DNA from: Melioribacteraceae bacterium
GTDB taxonomy: Bacteria > Bacteroidota > Ignavibacteria > Ignavibacteriales > Melioribacteraceae
DNA: 64,000 nt
Assembly (NCBI GenBank): GCA_030584085.1
Contig: CP129490.1
Coordinates: forward strand, 434,001 to 498,000
Direction of reading: 5' to 3'
The notes beneath the pieces are model-generated. The model searched no databases and was not told the DNA's origin. It saw nothing but the letters and a program-made list of their open reading frames with translations. The number at the start of each line of letters is the position of its first letter. Within the stretch, counting starts at the first letter, position 1. Positions 9,305 through 17,685 of the stretch are shown one piece after another. Position numbers and translations under genes: made by a program.

Positions 9305-10270
9305 ATGAATGGACCAATACCAGATAAGTATAAGAAAACCTTGCGGATTCCAATTCGAATAAAGAGTAATTCGATAAGATTCTTTTATAAAGAGGACATT
9401 GATCTACTTCCATTGATTAAGGATGGCTCAATTGGTGAGATCATTATACCAACATTTGCAATTACCGATAAAGAAAAAGTAAGAAAGCTATCTAAGGAAG
9501 TAAAACTTTTATTTTTCCCAAAGAACAAGACATTATTTGTAAGAATGATAATTAAGTCTATAGGCGACGTGAAGTTTAATGAAAAAGTTATCATTGAAGA
9601 CACAACGAAATTTGTTCGAAAGAAAAACCAATTTATCTTTTTGAATCACTCTTACTTTGTCCCAATTCTACTCGAAAAAGATTTATATATTCAATACCGT
9701 GGCACCAAAAAAGCGCAGCTTCTTGGATGTAAATGTAGTTTGCCTACATTAGGTAGAGATGCAATTAGCTTAAATAACAGTTATACAATTCTATCCCAAG
9801 AATATCAAAAGCATAGAAACGCCCATTCAGGAAATATTTTTAAGGATATATTTTATTACGATTCAGACAAAGATGAAATCAAAGAATTAGATTACTTAAG
9901 AGAAACAAAAGAAGAAGAGTTAAACAACAAATTGCTTGATTTAGACGAAACACAGATTAAAGAAATATTAGGATTAACTATCATCTGGGTTTCAGAAAAA
10001 CAGCCCAATAGATTATTAGAAGAAGCTGAGTGGTTTGGTATTAATACAAATAGTGATCTGCTCTTTGGTGATTTATTAAATGCTGTTAAAGTAAATAGCT
10101 CTGAAGCGCTTATAGGTCGAATAACAGAGCATGTATCACGAGAAACTGTTGAGAGTTTATACAAGATAAGAAATGAACTGGAAAACCTTGGCGATTTAGA
10201 GAAAGACTTGGAAGATAAAATTTATAGCACAGCAGTTGGATTGCTTAGTTTATTAAAACAAGAAGATTAA
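9305..10270 (+). CDS. Unknown protein, first gene of the ATPase/PLD/CARF cassette
   Basis: 321 residues; no family recognised. The N-terminal half is rich in beta strands and basic residues. The middle holds C-K-C-S-L-P-T and an R-x-A-H-S-G-N-I-F segment around 170-185. The C-terminal ~110 residues are helical and acidic. No signal peptide or membrane segment. Only 3 bp separate it from the ATPase gene, and the following genes overlap, so it is probably a working part of a four-gene cassette ending at 14401. A DNA- or RNA-binding partner of the ATPase is a guess from position only. Confidence 0.5.
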   Translation: MNGPIPDKYKKTLRIPIRIKSNSIRFFYKEDIDLLPLIKDGSIGEIIIPTFAITDKEKVRKLSKEVKLLFFPKNKTLFVRMIIKSIGDVKFNEKVIIEDTTKFVRKKNQFIFLNHSYFVPILLEKDLYIQYRGTKKAQLLGCKCSLPTLGRDAISLNNSYTILSQEYQKHRNAHSGNIFKDIFYYDSDKDEIKELDYLRETKEEELNNKLLDLDETQIKEILGLTIIWVSEKQPNRLLEEAEWFGINTNSDLLFGDLLNAVKVNSSEALIGRITEHVSRETVESLYKIRNELENLGDLEKDLEDKIYSTAVGLLSLLKQED

Positions 10271-10273
10271 GAC

Positions 10274-11971
10274 ATGATTAAAACAATTCATATAACTAAC
10301 TTCAAAGGTATCAAGGATACAGTTTCCTTAGAACTAAAACCTATAACTCTACTTTTCGGACCCAATAGTGCGGGTAAGAGTTCTATCATTCAAGCAATTC
10401 ATTTTTTGAAAGAAATTCTTGAAAGAAAAAATTATGATCCAAGAAACACCGCATACGGAGGTAAAGCCCTCAATCTTGGCGGATTCAGAAATCTAGTTCA
10501 CGGTCATGATGAAAAATTAACTGTGGAATTAGCAATTGAACTTGATTTAAGTAAAATTGATTTACCTGGAGCGCAGGAAACAGGTTTTGAAGAAGAATTA
10601 GATTATCCCTCGTACCCAAGGTTTAGTGAGAAAAGTGATTCATGCAAATTAACCATTCATGTTAAATGGCTAGAGCAGTTAGAAAGAGTGGAGGCAACTT
10701 ATTATCGCTTGGAAATTAATGATGAATTACTTGCATCAATATCCCTTGATTATACCAATCCTAAAAATGTCTTTGCATATTTTAATGAAGTAAACATCGA
10801 TCATAGCATTGACATTGATAGATATAAAATTGAAGAACCAAGAGGACTTCTCTTTTCCAGTTTATTAGGACAATCTGAAGGAGTGGTTAGATTGAATATT
10901 GAATCACCACGAAGTGTAATACCGGATTGGCAGAACGGTATAGTCTTCAATGATGATCAATTTATTTCTGGTGATGAAGTTACGGATTGGTTTGGTGAGG
11001 AAGAAAATGCTTTCGACCTAATTGATAATTATTCATCTATGATGCAACTAGTTTGCCAAGTTATGACTGGTGTCGGCAAACAGGTTTTATTTGAACTTGA
11101 TAAGTTTAGGTATATTGGACCAATAAGAGAAATCCCCTCAAGAAATTTTGATGCTCATTTTAAAGGAGAAATTGAACGGTGGGCGGATGGTCTAGCAGCT
11201 TGGGATTTAATCTACACTAAACAAATTTCGGTTGAGAGTATTAATAAGTGGTTAAGTAGATTCAAAATTGGCTATATGTTAAGTAATGAAGAGTACTTGT
11301 ATCTAAGTCAGAAGCAACTTACAAGCTTAGGAGAAGATATAAAACACCAGTTAATTGATCTTGTCTTAAATGCTACTGAAGAAAGTGATTTGGATCTTCC
11401 ATTATTAAAACAAGGATTCTCTTTTGAATTAAGTAATTCCTTAAGTGAGAAAATTGAAAATATCTTCAGTTCGTTGAAATATAAAAAGGATATTCCAACA
11501 AGAGATGAGTTTTATTTAGTAGATCAAAAAACAAACCTTACTTTAAAACCACATGATATTGGAGTTGGCATATCTCAGGTTCTACCAGTAATTGTTGGGG
11601 CACTAATTCAAAATGAATCAATACTTGCTATTGAACAACCAGAATTACATTTACATCCAGCTATCCAAGTTGAACTGGCAGATTTATTTATTTCACGAGT
11701 AAACGAAAAAGCAGATGTTATTTATTTAATAGAAACACACAGTGAACATCTAATGTTGAGGTTTTTGCGAAGAATAGAAGAAACTTATAAAAACAAAATT
11801 AAAGAAGAAAAGTTAAAATTAGTTCCGCACAAAATAAATGTATTTGTAATTCCGGAAGAGATCCCAATGAAAGGTTACTCATTACCGATTGATAAAACAG
11901 GAGAATTTGAAAAAGAATGGCCGAATGGATTTTTTGAAGAACGAGAAGAGGAGTTATTCCCAGATGATTAA
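10274..11971 (+). CDS. SMC/OLD-like AAA ATPase (DUF3696 type)
   Basis: 565-residue ABC-type ATPase of the RecF/SMC/OLD kind found in many defence loci. It opens with the typical strand I-x-N-F-K-G-I-K and Walker A G-P-N-S-A-G-K-S (29-36). Near the C-terminus lie the Walker B-like block A-I-E-Q-P-E-L-H-L-H-P and the switch region I-E-T-H-S-E-H-L. The spacer of ~400 residues lacks a long coiled coil. The C-terminal 60 residues fit the DUF3696 extension (V-I-P-E-E ... P-N-G-F-F-E-E-R). No TOPRIM domain follows, so it is not an OLD nuclease; it probably drives the next gene's product, which it overlaps by 8 bp. Confidence 0.85.
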   Translation: MIKTIHITNFKGIKDTVSLELKPITLLFGPNSAGKSSIIQAIHFLKEILERKNYDPRNTAYGGKALNLGGFRNLVHGHDEKLTVELAIELDLSKIDLPGAQETGFEEELDYPSYPRFSEKSDSCKLTIHVKWLEQLERVEATYYRLEINDELLASISLDYTNPKNVFAYFNEVNIDHSIDIDRYKIEEPRGLLFSSLLGQSEGVVRLNIESPRSVIPDWQNGIVFNDDQFISGDEVTDWFGEEENAFDLIDNYSSMMQLVCQVMTGVGKQVLFELDKFRYIGPIREIPSRNFDAHFKGEIERWADGLAAWDLIYTKQISVESINKWLSRFKIGYMLSNEEYLYLSQKQLTSLGEDIKHQLIDLVLNATEESDLDLPLLKQGFSFELSNSLSEKIENIFSSLKYKKDIPTRDEFYLVDQKTNLTLKPHDIGVGISQVLPVIVGALIQNESILAIEQPELHLHPAIQVELADLFISRVNEKADVIYLIETHSEHLMLRFLRRIEETYKNKIKEEKLKLVPHKINVFVIPEEIPMKGYSLPIDKTGEFEKEWPNGFFEEREEELFPDD

Positions 11972-12881
11972 AGTGTTCACTTTGGATCCTTCTTCTATAC
12001 GGACAATTGATGATATATTCGAACTTCGAGCTCGTTTTGGCATTGAGCAGTTTAGACTATTGTGGAAATTTCCTACAAGATGGAATTTTCTCCTTAAAGA
12101 AAATCTTAAGAGCAGATTTAAAACTAAAGAGAGAAAAAAAGCTTATCTGCTTCTTGAAAAATTATCAGACTTTATAATAGAAATACCTGAGAACGTGGTG
12201 AAGGACGAGAATTCGATAACTTTGGAAAGTTGGATTATTAAAGCTGATGAACTTTATTCAACTCATAAACATAATGGTATAATTTCTAATAAAAATCCAA
12301 ATTCCAAGCCACACATAAAATCAATAGATGAATTAGAAAGTTGGGAGGAATTTAATACTTCAGATTGTTCGCGGGTTAAAAGAGAGGCTGAAGAAATGTC
12401 TGGTTGTGCAGCACCTCTTTTATATGGGTCGAGTCAAATACATTTTGTCGATCCATATTTTCAAATGTTAGGTGATAAACACATAAGACCATTGGAAGTA
12501 TTTATTAAACAGGTTTTTGGTAATCTAAGAAGTAACAATAATGTCGAATTATATTATCATACTGGTGATTCAGTATTGGGTGGCAATATTGAATTAAAAT
12601 TAAAACCAATTTTTGAAAGACTATTACCTAAGAAAACTACGATTAAGATAGTAAGGTGGCCGGATAATTCGTTACATAACAGATTTATATTAACTGATAT
12701 AGGCGGCATTTCATTTGGTATTGGTTTAGATGATTGGGACAATGGAAATCATATAGAATTTGATGACATTTCACCAATTACAAAAGAGAATTGCAAAAGC
12801 AAAAGTCCAAATGGATTTCCAACATTTTTCAATTATGCCGAAGGTGAAAAATATTCTGAGATAATTGAGTTTTCTAGATGA
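11964..12881 (+). CDS. Phospholipase-D-like protein coupled to the ATPase
   Basis: 305 residues. The ATG at 11964, overlapping the ATPase stop by 8 bp, is preferred to an in-frame ATG at 11889 deep inside the ATPase gene. The C-terminal half carries F-V-D-P-Y-F, then L-Y-Y-H-T-G-D, then H238-N-R240-F followed by I-L-T-D-I-G-G and F-G-I-G-L-D. This H-x-R/K ... T-D-x-G-G ... G-x-G pattern is that of PLD-like (HKD-related) domains in degenerate form. The N-terminus is helical and lacks a clear second HKD, so it may act as a dimer or only bind nucleic acid. The ATGA junction with the CARF regulator couples it downstream. Confidence 0.55.
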   Translation: MIKVFTLDPSSIRTIDDIFELRARFGIEQFRLLWKFPTRWNFLLKENLKSRFKTKERKKAYLLLEKLSDFIIEIPENVVKDENSITLESWIIKADELYSTHKHNGIISNKNPNSKPHIKSIDELESWEEFNTSDCSRVKREAEEMSGCAAPLLYGSSQIHFVDPYFQMLGDKHIRPLEVFIKQVFGNLRSNNNVELYYHTGDSVLGGNIELKLKPIFERLLPKKTTIKIVRWPDNSLHNRFILTDIGGISFGIGLDDWDNGNHIEFDDISPITKENCKSKSPNGFPTFFNYAEGEKYSEIIEFSR

Positions 12882-14401
12882 TCTATTTCTCATTCATAGG
12901 TAATCATGATAAGGTAATAGGCAATGAGTACGGCTCATTCTTAAATATCTATAAACATTTCAGCAAAGAGATTAAATCTGTTTTTTCTTTTATCACACCA
13001 AACACACCAACAACCAATTACGAAGAAATCGCAAAAGGGAATTTTGAAAGAATAAAAGAGATTAATCCAAAAATAGAAATCGTTCCGATCTATATTGATT
13101 TAAAGAATCCGATAGATTATGATTTAGTATATCCAATTCTATTTGATGAATATCTTCAAATAAATAAAAAATATAAAATCGAGAATAACGAAAAGTTTGT
13201 AAATATTACATCTGGAACTCCAACAATGACTGCTTGCTGGATATTACTAACACAATCAAGAGTAATAAGTAATGCAAGGTTATTTCAGTCATTTGAGAAA
13301 AGATTTGCGAGAGATGGTAAAACAATTCAAGAAGTTAATCTGAGTATAGATGATTTTCCCTCTATATCCGTTCCCGATGAAACAAAAAGAAAACTTACTA
13401 TTGCAACCAGAAAACAGAAAGAATTAGAAGACCAGCTTTATATAGAAAAACTTAATGAAGAGTTTAAAGGAATAATTGGTAAATCTAAGCAGATACTCTC
13501 AATTAAAGATCGTTTACTTAACGATGTTAACAACCAAACAAATGTTCTAATTACAGGAGAGAGAGGAACGGGGAAAGAGGTTGTTGCTAAAGAAATTTGG
13601 AAAAGATATCACTCTGAAAACGATCCGGAGCTAATCCCCTTTGACTGCGGGGGATTTAATCAGAATTTAATTGAATCGGAATTATTCGGTCACGTTAAGG
13701 GAGCCTTCACCGGGGCGGATCAAGATAAGGTTGGTATACTTGAAAAGTATAATGATAGAATGATCTTTCTTGATGAGATAGGCAATCTTCCTAAAGAAGG
13801 ACAGCAAAAGCTTTTAAGAGTTTTAGAGCATGGTGAATTAAGGAGACTTGGTTCTACGGAAGTTACTCAAGTAAATCTTCAGATTATAGCGGCAACGAAT
13901 AAAGATATTAACGATGAAGATATTTTTGCAGCTGATGTGAAAGACAGGTTTGATGAGATAATTGAATTACCACCTCTTCGTGAAAGGAAAAGTGATATTC
14001 CACTTCTCATAGATCATTTTCTTGAATTTTATTCAAAGACCAATAATGTATTATCTCCTCTCGAATTCGATGATAAACTTATCAGAACTCTCACTGAGTA
14101 TTCATGGGAAAGTAATGTAAGAGGTTTAGAAAAGTTTATACAAAGATTAACCAGAAGATTTACTAAAGGTGGCAAGATTAAATTAGACGATCTACCTGAA
14201 CACTTTATTTCAGATATAATGGATGATGAATCATTAGAATATACTCTACCTGAACTTCCCTTACCCATTCCCCTCGATGAATACACAAGAATGATTATTG
14301 AAAAAGCGAGAAAACAAGCCAGTAATATGTCAGAAGTGGATAGATTGTTAAAGCAGAAAGATGGAGCTGAGAGAGCAAGGATTCATCGAAGTAAAAACTA
14401 A
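12878..14401 (+). CDS. CARF-sigma54 AAA+ fusion, RtcR-like transcription activator
   Basis: 507 residues. The N-terminal ~170 form a Rossmann-like CARF domain with signature N-I-T-S-G-T-P-T-M (109-117), the site that binds cyclic oligonucleotides or RNA ends in this family. The AAA+ sigma-54 activator domain follows: Walker A G-E-R-G-T-G-K-E (227-234), sigma-54 contact loop G-A-F-T-G-A (275-280), and Walker B F-L-D-E just after. The C-terminus (N-M-S-E-V-D-R-L-L) resembles a short Fis-type HTH. The layout is that of RtcR (about 530 residues), yet no rtcBA is present. It overlaps the PLD-like gene by 4 bp, so it probably senses nucleic-acid damage or a nucleotide signal and controls this island or a distant target. 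Confidence 0.85.
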   Translation: MIYFSFIGNHDKVIGNEYGSFLNIYKHFSKEIKSVFSFITPNTPTTNYEEIAKGNFERIKEINPKIEIVPIYIDLKNPIDYDLVYPILFDEYLQINKKYKIENNEKFVNITSGTPTMTACWILLTQSRVISNARLFQSFEKRFARDGKTIQEVNLSIDDFPSISVPDETKRKLTIATRKQKELEDQLYIEKLNEEFKGIIGKSKQILSIKDRLLNDVNNQTNVLITGERGTGKEVVAKEIWKRYHSENDPELIPFDCGGFNQNLIESELFGHVKGAFTGADQDKVGILEKYNDRMIFLDEIGNLPKEGQQKLLRVLEHGELRRLGSTEVTQVNLQIIAATNKDINDEDIFAADVKDRFDEIIELPPLRERKSDIPLLIDHFLEFYSKTNNVLSPLEFDDKLIRTLTEYSWESNVRGLEKFIQRLTRRFTKGGKIKLDDLPEHFISDIMDDESLEYTLPELPLPIPLDEYTRMIIEKARKQASNMSEVDRLLKQKDGAERARIHRSKN

Positions 14402-14446
14402 TTAGGACTTTTAGCCAATTCATTATTTTACTATAAATGTGAGAAT

Positions 14447-15523
14447 ATGATGATTGATGAAAGTATTGTTCAGGAAAGATTAAAATCCTTTCTTGAAAGA
14501 TGGCCAATTTCTAAAGTAGAAGAAATGAAATTATCTGAATATGTAAATGTAGGTAATCCAGAAACTTTTGTGCAATCAGTTGAGACTTATACTCGAAGAT
14601 TAGGGAGTATAAAAGGACAAGGATCGATAAAATTCGGTATCTATAAGAGAAAGAATAAGAGGAAATTACCCAAAAGATTTAATTATGACAACGAATACAA
14701 CTGGGATAGAAAATTTGGTAAAAACCGAAACGCAGCGTTTAAAAATATAAAATCAATGATTCTTAATACTATCAAAGCAGCTAATAATTATGAGTTTAGT
14801 AAAATTGAAGACATCCCACTTAATCCCTTGTTCAAATGGAAAATAGCTTCTCTTTATTCGGGGTTAAGAATATGTCCAATTTTCAAGAGAGAGACTTTGT
14901 GGCAGTCAGCAAAAAAATTTGATAATGATATTGAAAAAGATTCACCTTATTATATTCTACACGAAATATTAATAGAAAATAAACCCGCAGGAATTTCTCC
15001 ACTCCAATTTGCAGATGAACTTTATAATGAAGTTAGTGAAGCAAAAAATTCGGGGAATAAGAAAACCAAACCTCAGAGAGCAAAAGGTAGAAAAGGTATA
15101 AATAAGGATAATGGAGATGATAGGGGAAAGAAAAAGAAGCAAAAGAGAAAAGGGTTCTCCAGCTATGAAGCTAATCAAAAACATGACTTCTTAAGAGATT
15201 ATTTAGCGCAGCAATTAAGGGAGAAATATGGGAGTACTTATGTGGAGGTAGAGGAAAATTATGTAGATGTGAAGTTGAAGCTTAAGAATGAGATAGTTTT
15301 CTATGAGATTAAAACGGCTTCTTATGTAGACGAATGTTTTAAGCAAGGATTGGGACAAGTGATCGGGTATGTCTATCGAGATGAAGATAAAAGAAAAAAG
15401 AAAATTAAAATAGCGAGCGATTGCGAATTAACTTCTAATGAAAAAGACTATATTAAATTTCTTCAAAAGTTAATAAACCTACCGATTGATTATGAGCAGA
15501 TAATAATAAATGAAAACGAATAA
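14447..15523 (+). CDS. PD-(D/E)XK nuclease-like protein with McrB-type N-terminal module
   Basis: 358 residues; adjacent ATGs at 14447 and 14450. Residues ~10-65 (a W-P-I-S segment, L-S-E-Y, S-V-E-T-Y, G-S-I-K-G-Q-G and K-F-G-I-Y) resemble a module seen at the N-terminus of McrB-like restriction ATPases, though no ATPase follows here. A very lysine-rich linker (about 205-235) separates it from a C-terminal nuclease-like domain with D274 and E287-I-K289, then Q-x-I-G-Y, as in PD-(D/E)XK folds. A DNA-recognition plus nuclease arrangement is inferred; a single-gene restriction factor is possible. The 45-bp gap from the CARF gene leaves operon membership open. Confidence 0.6.
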   Translation: MMIDESIVQERLKSFLERWPISKVEEMKLSEYVNVGNPETFVQSVETYTRRLGSIKGQGSIKFGIYKRKNKRKLPKRFNYDNEYNWDRKFGKNRNAAFKNIKSMILNTIKAANNYEFSKIEDIPLNPLFKWKIASLYSGLRICPIFKRETLWQSAKKFDNDIEKDSPYYILHEILIENKPAGISPLQFADELYNEVSEAKNSGNKKTKPQRAKGRKGINKDNGDDRGKKKKQKRKGFSSYEANQKHDFLRDYLAQQLREKYGSTYVEVEENYVDVKLKLKNEIVFYEIKTASYVDECFKQGLGQVIGYVYRDEDKRKKKIKIASDCELTSNEKDYIKFLQKLINLPIDYEQIIINENE

Positions 15524-15546
15524 AGGTTAGTTTAGGAGGTCTTCAT

Positions 15547-16632
15547 ATGCCAATTGAAGTAGCAATATGGGATATAACAAAAGGGAAAATTGAGAAAGTT
15601 GATTACACATCAATCGATTCTGAAAAGAAGTTGGAGGAAATAATTTTAAAAGATATTTCAATTATATCCGATGACTTAATGCTTATCGGCAACCAGGTAA
15701 TAACAAGTTTTGGAAAACAGATTGATATGCTTGCTGTTAACATGGAAGGAAAAATAACCGTACTTGAGTTAAAGAAAAATAAAACTCCAAGGGATGTTGT
15801 TGCTCAGACTTTAGATTATGCGAGCTGGGTTCAAAATTTATCATATAAAGAGATCGTTGAAATATATAAAGAGAAGAATAAGGGAAAAGACTTTGAAACG
15901 GACTTCAATGAAAAGTTTGATGTTGAACCTCCGGAAGAATTAAATCAAGAGCACGATATTATTATAATTTCTTCTGAATTAGATAACGAAACTGAAAGAA
16001 TTATTAATTATTTATCTGATAATTATAATGTGCCGATAAACGCGGTATTCTTTAGATACTTTCATCAAGAGGGGAAAGAATTCATAAGCAGAAGCTGGTT
16101 GATAGACCCCAATGAAGTAATTGAGAAAGTAAGTAAAACCAAGATGAAGAGTAAAAGTGAATCTTGGAACGGAAAAGATTTCGTTGCTAATGTCGATGCA
16201 CATGAAGAAATATCTTCTTGGCCGGATTGTATTAAGTATGGTTTCATTTCGGCAGGCGGTGGAAGGTGGTACAGCAGAACACTTTTCCCGCTTTTCCCGG
16301 GTGCAAGGGTGTTTGCTTATATACCTGGTAAAGGTTATGTAGGTGTTGGAACCGTTAAAGAAAAAGCGACTCAAGCGAATAAATTTACTGTAACTTATGA
16401 TGGAAAGGAAACATCGATTTTAGATGTTCCTCTTACGGATGAGGGATTAAAGAATTTCGCGGATGATGAAGAAAAAGCAGAGTATTTTGTTAGAGTAGAA
16501 TGGGAAAAAACAGTGCCTGAATCCGAAGCTTACAAAGAGAAAGGAATGCGAGCAAATCAAAACAGTGCATTTAAATTGAAAAGTGAATTCACTCTTGAAA
16601 AGTTAATTAAGTTTTTTGGGTTGGATGAGTAA
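15547..16632 (+). CDS. NucS/DUF91-like endonuclease with C-terminal EVE/PUA-like domain
   Basis: 361 residues with a strong Shine-Dalgarno (AGGAGG at 15534-15539) that fixes the start. The N-terminal half matches DUF91/NucS-type nucleases: D60, then E74-L-K76, then Q87 in V-V-A-Q-T-L-D-Y, the full PD-(D/E)XK set. The C-terminal half has G-G-G-R-W-Y, P-G-A-R-V-F-A-Y-I-P-G and G-Y-V-G-V-G-T-V, a small beta-barrel of the EVE/PUA kind that often reads modified bases. A nuclease directed to mismatched or modified DNA is the likely role. Last gene of the restriction island. Confidence 0.7.
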   Translation: MPIEVAIWDITKGKIEKVDYTSIDSEKKLEEIILKDISIISDDLMLIGNQVITSFGKQIDMLAVNMEGKITVLELKKNKTPRDVVAQTLDYASWVQNLSYKEIVEIYKEKNKGKDFETDFNEKFDVEPPEELNQEHDIIIISSELDNETERIINYLSDNYNVPINAVFFRYFHQEGKEFISRSWLIDPNEVIEKVSKTKMKSKSESWNGKDFVANVDAHEEISSWPDCIKYGFISAGGGRWYSRTLFPLFPGARVFAYIPGKGYVGVGTVKEKATQANKFTVTYDGKETSILDVPLTDEGLKNFADDEEKAEYFVRVEWEKTVPESEAYKEKGMRANQNSAFKLKSEFTLEKLIKFFGLDE

Positions 16633-16796
16633 AAACAAATAGTTGAGTAAATGATCCATTCACTATGACCTTTAATCGACCGATAACAAAGATAGAGTAT
16701 CTGATAAGACAGAATTTGATACTGAAAAATCTTGCATTTAAACTAAAGGATAATTAAGTTCAAAGCTAAATCACTCAATTTAATTGAGGGTGGCGT

Positions 16797-17108
16797 TTGA
16801 GGACGTTTAACAGCGACGATATACAATTCAAAAATTCAATTCTATTTCCACAACTCATTTCACTTTCAAACAGACCAAGTAAGTTATTTAAAATAAGCGT
16901 TAACGACTGTAACATAATCAATATCGAATTGATTCCCGGTTCACGTTCAATGTTGAAAAATTGTGTCGTTGATATTAAAGAAGATTGTAAATATCAAAAT
17001 GTACCTTTCTTTTTTAAGCAGTGGGGCGGTGTAAATAAAAAGAAAGCGGGGCGTGTTTTGCAAGGGAGAACTTGGGATGAGATGCCGGAGTTTAAACAAG
17101 CAGTTTAG
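16797..17108 (+). pseudogene. 3' remnant of a DUF5131 (phage Gp37/Gp68) gene, copy A
   Basis: The last ~45 codons keep the hallmark C-terminus of DUF5131 proteins: a Cys, then P-F-F-F-K-Q-W-G-G, then K-K-A-G-R and G-R-T-W-D-E-M-P. The preceding stretch, I-P-G-S-R-S-M, looks like a decayed form of the usual G-G-E-S-G-P-G-A-R-P-M. The normal ~200 N-terminal residues with the iron-sulfur motif are missing and only a weak TTG start (16797) exists. This is a broken gene. A second, diverged 3' end lies at 18756-18839, on the other side of the TIR/caspase cassette. The preceding 16633-16796 holds nothing I can identify. Confidence 0.75.
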
Positions 17109-17124
17109 GAATTGGAGATATAAA

Positions 17125-17226
17125 ATGAAAAGGAAAAGATTAGCGAATAGATACACAATTAGCAAACTCCCACTTGACCAGCAAAACAATGATGTTTTTG
17201 ATGTTGGGTGGGTTTGGGAGATTTGA
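17125..17226 (+). CDS. Possible 33-residue peptide after the DUF5131 remnant
   Basis: A short frame beginning M-K-R-K-R-L and ending W-V-W-E-I, preceded by TTGGAGATATAAA, a usable ribosome site. The same leader (TTGGAGATTTATAAAATG) precedes the lipoprotein gene at 18859, so the ATG may simply be the start of whatever gene once followed the DUF5131 gene, now truncated. No family recognised; could be non-coding. Confidence 0.25.
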   Translation: MKRKRLANRYTISKLPLDQQNNDVFDVGWVWEI

Positions 17227-17282
17227 GAAAAAAGTAAATAGATAAATTTTTTTATTAATAGAAAAAGAAACAGGAGGAAAGA

Positions 17283-17666
17283 ATGGCAAGTAGAATTTTT
17301 ATCAGTTTTGCTATGGAAGATGTAAAGCTAAGAGATTTTTTAGTTGGTCAAGCAAAGAACGAAAAATCACCCTTTGAATTTGTTGATATGTCAGTAAAGA
17401 AACCATGGGAGGACTCGTGGAAAACAAGGTGTCGAACAAAAATTAAAGGATGTGACGGAGTAATAATTATTGTCACTAAAAACACAAAAAATGCTAGTGG
17501 TCAGCTTTGGGAAATAAAATGCACAAAAGAAGAAAAAGTTCCCAGGCGAGGAATATGGGGATATAGCGATGATAAACCAAGTACTTTACCCGATGAATTA
17601 GACGGTGTTAGAATTGTCAATTGGACTTGGGACAATATTAAATCATTTCTTGATTCGTTAGATTAA
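17283..17666 (+). CDS. TIR-like (DUF1863/ThsB-like) signalling protein
   Basis: 127 residues, one domain, with a strong AGGAGG five bases before the ATG. It begins with R-I-F-I-S-F, has D-M-S-V-K-K-P-W-E-D-S-W-K near 38-50, G-V-I-I-I-V-T-K-N-T near 59-68 and W76-E77. This is the pattern of the MTH538/DUF1863 TIR-like family that includes ThsB of Thoeris, whose members make NAD-derived cyclic nucleotides on phage infection. E77 lies on the helix that carries the family's catalytic Glu, but I cannot confirm the alignment. Twenty bases later lies a caspase-like gene, which suggests that the signal made here activates that protease. Confidence 0.8.
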   Translation: MASRIFISFAMEDVKLRDFLVGQAKNEKSPFEFVDMSVKKPWEDSWKTRCRTKIKGCDGVIIIVTKNTKNASGQLWEIKCTKEEKVPRRGIWGYSDDKPSTLPDELDGVRIVNWTWDNIKSFLDSLD

Positions 17667-17685
17667 TTAGTATGAGGTTATTAAG

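Noticed and set aside
11889-11963. Longer start for the PLD-like gene
   Set aside because: It lies inside the well-supported ATPase coding sequence; the ATG at 11964 gives a normal short overlap.
12878-14401. CRISPR-linked CARF effector
   Set aside because: No CRISPR repeats or cas genes in the window, and the partner domain is a sigma-54 AAA+ domain, not a nuclease.
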